From Comamonadaceae bacterium (GTDB lineage Bacteria; Pseudomonadota; Gammaproteobacteria; Burkholderiales; Burkholderiaceae_C), in contig JAIXXW010000108.1 in the NCBI GenBank assembly GCA_027490555.1, forward strand, positions 1 through 5,036: a stretch of DNA of 5,036 nt, written 5' to 3'. Shown here piece by piece: positions 2,988 through 5,036 of the stretch (position 1 is its first letter; each line of letters opens with the position of its first letter). The translations under genes and the position numbers were made by a program. The notes under the pieces are model-generated. The model made no database searches, was not told the DNA's origin, and saw only the letters and a program-made list of their open reading frames with translations.

Positions 2988-5036
2988 ATGGCTCGCACCA
3001 CCCCCATCGAGCGCTATCGCAATATCGGTATTTCGGCCCACATCGACGCCGGCAAAACCACCACCACCGAACGTATCCTGTTTTACACAGGTGTGAACCA
3101 CAAGATCGGTGAAGTCCACGACGGCGCCGCCACCATGGACTGGATGGAGCAGGAACAAGAGCGTGGCATCACGATCACTTCTGCGGCCACCACCTGCTTC
3201 TGGAAGGGCATGGACAGCTCTTTCGACGAGCACCGCATCAACATCATCGACACCCCCGGCCACGTTGACTTCACCATCGAAGTCGAGCGCTCCATGCGCG
3301 TGCTGGACGGCGCCTGCATGGTTTACTGTGCGGTCGGCGGCGTGCAACCCCAGTCCGAAACCGTCTGGCGTCAGGCCAACAAGTACAAGGTGCCCCGCTT
3401 GGCATTTGTCAACAAGATGGACCGTACCGGTGCCAACTTCTTCAAGGTCGTCGACCAGATGAAATTGCGCCTGAAGGCCAACCCTGTGCCTGTGGTGATC
3501 CCGATCGGTGCCGAAGAAAACTTCACCGGCGTGGTCGATCTGCGCAAGATGCGGGCCATCATCTGGGACGAAGCCTCCCAGGGCATGAAGTTCACCTTCG
3601 AAGACATCCCCGCCAACCTGGTCGACACCGCCAACGAGTGGCGCGAGAAGATGATCGAGGCCGCCGCGGAAGCTTCCGAGGACCTCATGAACAAATACCT
3701 CGAAGAAGGCACTTTGAGCGAAGAGGAAATCACACAAGGCCTGCGCGTTCGCACCATTGCCGGTGAAATCCAGCCGATGCTGTGTGGCACAGCCTTCAAG
3801 AACAAAGGCGTGCAACGCATGTTGGACGCGGTGATCGAGTTGATGCCTTCGCCTCTGGACGTGAAAGCCATCAAGGGCTTTGACGAAGAAGAAAAGGAAG
3901 TCACCCGCAAGGCCGACGACAACGAGAAGTTTTCGGCGTTGGCATTCAAGCTGATGACCGACCCCTTCGTGGGCCAGTTGACCTTTGTGCGCGTCTATTC
4001 CGGCGTGCTGAAAAAGGGCGATACCGTGTTCAACTCGGTGCGCGGCAAGAAAGAGCGGATTGGCCGTATCGTGCAGATGCACGCCAACAACCGTGAAGAA
4101 GTCGATGAAATCCGTGCGGGCGACATCGCCGCTTGCGTGGGCTTGAAAGACGTGACCACTGGCGAAACCCTGTGCGATCCCGCCTCCGTGATCACCCTCG
4201 AGCGCATGGTGTTCCCCGATTCCGTGATCCGTCAGGCGGTCGAACCCAAGTCCAAAGGCGACCAGGAAAAAATGGGCATCGCTTTGTCCCGCCTGGCGGC
4301 CGAAGACCCCTCCTTCCGCGTACAAACCGACGAGGAATCCGGTCAGACCATCATCGGTGGTCAGGGCGAGTTGCACCTGGAAATCATCGTTGACCGCATG
4401 AAGCGTGAATTCGGTGTGGAAGCCAACGTCGGCAAGCCCCAGGTGGCCTACCGCGAAACCATCCGCAAGACCGTCGAAGAGGCCGAAGGCAAGTTCGTGC
4501 GCCAGTCCGGTGGTAAAGGTCAGTACGGCCACGTGGTCCTGAAGGTCGAGCCGCAAGAGCCAGGCAAGGGCTTTGAATTCGTTGACGCCATCAAGGGCGG
4601 TGTGGTGCCCCGTGAATACATCCCTGCGGTGGAAAAAGGCGTGATCGAAGCGTTGGGCCAGGGCGTGCTGGCGGGCTACCCTGTGGTGGACGTCAAGGTC
4701 ACCCTGCATTTCGGCTCCTACCACGATGTGGACTCGAACGAAATGGCCTTCAAGATGGCCGCCATCTTCGGTTTCAAAGAGGGTTGCCGCAAGGCCAACC
4801 CCGTCATTCTGGAGCCCATGATGGCTGTGGAAGTGGAAACCCCTGAAGACTATGCCGGTAACGTGATGGGCGACCTGTCCTCACGCCGCGGCATGGTGCA
4901 GGGCATGGACGACATGGTTGGCGGCGGCAAGGCCATCAAGGCCGAAGTGCCACTGTCCGAGATGTTCGGCTACTCGACCACCTTGCGCTCGATGTCGCAA
5001 GGCCGTGCCACCTACACGATGGAATTCAAGCATTAC
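2988..5036 (+). CDS. fusA: Translation elongation factor G, 3' end beyond the window
   Basis: 683 codons are present and the frame is open at the last base; relatives are about 700 residues, so some 17 are missing. EF-G is the cytoplasmic GTPase that drives ribosomal translocation and, with RRF, ribosome recycling. GTP-binding motifs are in order: G1 AHIDAGKTT (17-25), G2 RGIT (59-62), G3 DTPGH (88-92, catalytic His92), G4 NKMD (142-145) and G5 around Thr268-Ala269 in CGTAFKNKG. Domain II begins near Phe315. Domain III contains GGQGELHLE (457-465). Domain IV spans about 490-605 with YGHVVLKVEP from Tyr513 and YHDVDSNEMAF from Tyr578, whose His579 probably corresponds to the translocation-active histidine at the tip. 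Domain V starts near Val606 (VILEPMM). ATG 2988 follows GGAGA at 2978-2982, a good ribosome binding site. Codon use is strongly biased, as in highly expressed genes. tuf commonly follows in this operon but is not visible. Confidence 0.99.
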   Translation, partial: MARTTPIERYRNIGISAHIDAGKTTTTERILFYTGVNHKIGEVHDGAATMDWMEQEQERGITITSAATTCFWKGMDSSFDEHRINIIDTPGHVDFTIEVERSMRVLDGACMVYCAVGGVQPQSETVWRQANKYKVPRLAFVNKMDRTGANFFKVVDQMKLRLKANPVPVVIPIGAEENFTGVVDLRKMRAIIWDEASQGMKFTFEDIPANLVDTANEWREKMIEAAAEASEDLMNKYLEEGTLSEEEITQGLRVRTIAGEIQPMLCGTAFKNKGVQRMLDAVIELMPSPLDVKAIKGFDEEEKEVTRKADDNEKFSALAFKLMTDPFVGQLTFVRVYSGVLKKGDTVFNSVRGKKERIGRIVQMHANNREEVDEIRAGDIAACVGLKDVTTGETLCDPASVITLERMVFPDSVIRQAVEPKSKGDQEKMGIALSRLAAEDPSFRVQTDEESGQTIIGGQGELHLEIIVDRMKREFGVEANVGKPQVAYRETIRKTVEEAEGKFVRQSGGKGQYGHVVLKVEPQEPGKGFEFVDAIKGGVVPREYIPAVEKGVIEALGQGVLAGYPVVDVKVTLHFGSYHDVDSNEMAFKMAAIFGFKEGCRKANPVILEPMMAVEVETPEDYAGNVMGDLSSRRGMVQGMDDMVGGGKAIKAEVPLSEMFGYSTTLRSMSQGRATYTMEFKHY

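Noticed and set aside
2973..4724. A 583-codon open frame on the - strand opposite fusA.
   Set aside because: It is a shadow of the strongly biased fusA codons, which leave few stops in this antisense frame. The translation is His/Asp/Val/Gly-rich and resembles no family, while the + strand is unmistakably EF-G.

Overview
This window carries an ordinary, well-conserved chromosomal locus of a betaproteobacterium. All genes lie on the + strand. The protein sequences (S12 of 125 residues, S7 of 156, a Comamonadaceae-like EF-G) and the order D-Ala-D-Ala carboxypeptidase, rpsL, rpsG, fusA suggest Burkholderiales, probably family Comamonadaceae. The genus cannot be fixed from this stretch. Base composition is moderately GC-rich. 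The two upstream genes often use TTG for leucine, whereas rpsG and fusA favour C-ending codons, as expected for highly expressed genes.

Layout: bases 1-481 hold the 3' part of an alpha/beta-hydrolase gene whose start lies before the window. After a 96-base gap comes a complete penicillin-binding-protein-5-type D-alanyl-D-alanine carboxypeptidase (578-1735), with signal peptide, all active-site motifs and a C-terminal amphipathic anchor. The 138 bases that follow contain a sigma70-type promoter (1773-1801) with a GC-rich discriminator, a perfect DnaA-box 9-mer touching its -35 element, and a leader hairpin followed by a U-rich tract. The str (streptomycin) operon then runs rpsL (1874-2251), rpsG (2418-2888) and fusA (2988 to the window end). 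fusA is cut after 683 codons, probably about 17 short of its end.

The proteins work in two processes. The carboxypeptidase trims peptidoglycan stem peptides in the periplasm. S12, S7 and EF-G form and drive the decoding and translocation machinery. In E. coli the str operon is controlled by growth rate at the promoter and by S7 binding the rpsL-rpsG spacer. Here the spacers are 166 and 99 bases and both contain substantial inverted repeats.

I see no unknown protein system, mobile element, CRISPR array, tRNA or rRNA. What merits a second look is cis-acting: the DnaA box at the str promoter, the terminator-like leader hairpin, the structured rpsL-rpsG spacer with a small in-frame upstream ORF, and a nested stem that buries the rpsG stop codon. 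All structures were paired by eye. No folding energy or conservation test was possible.
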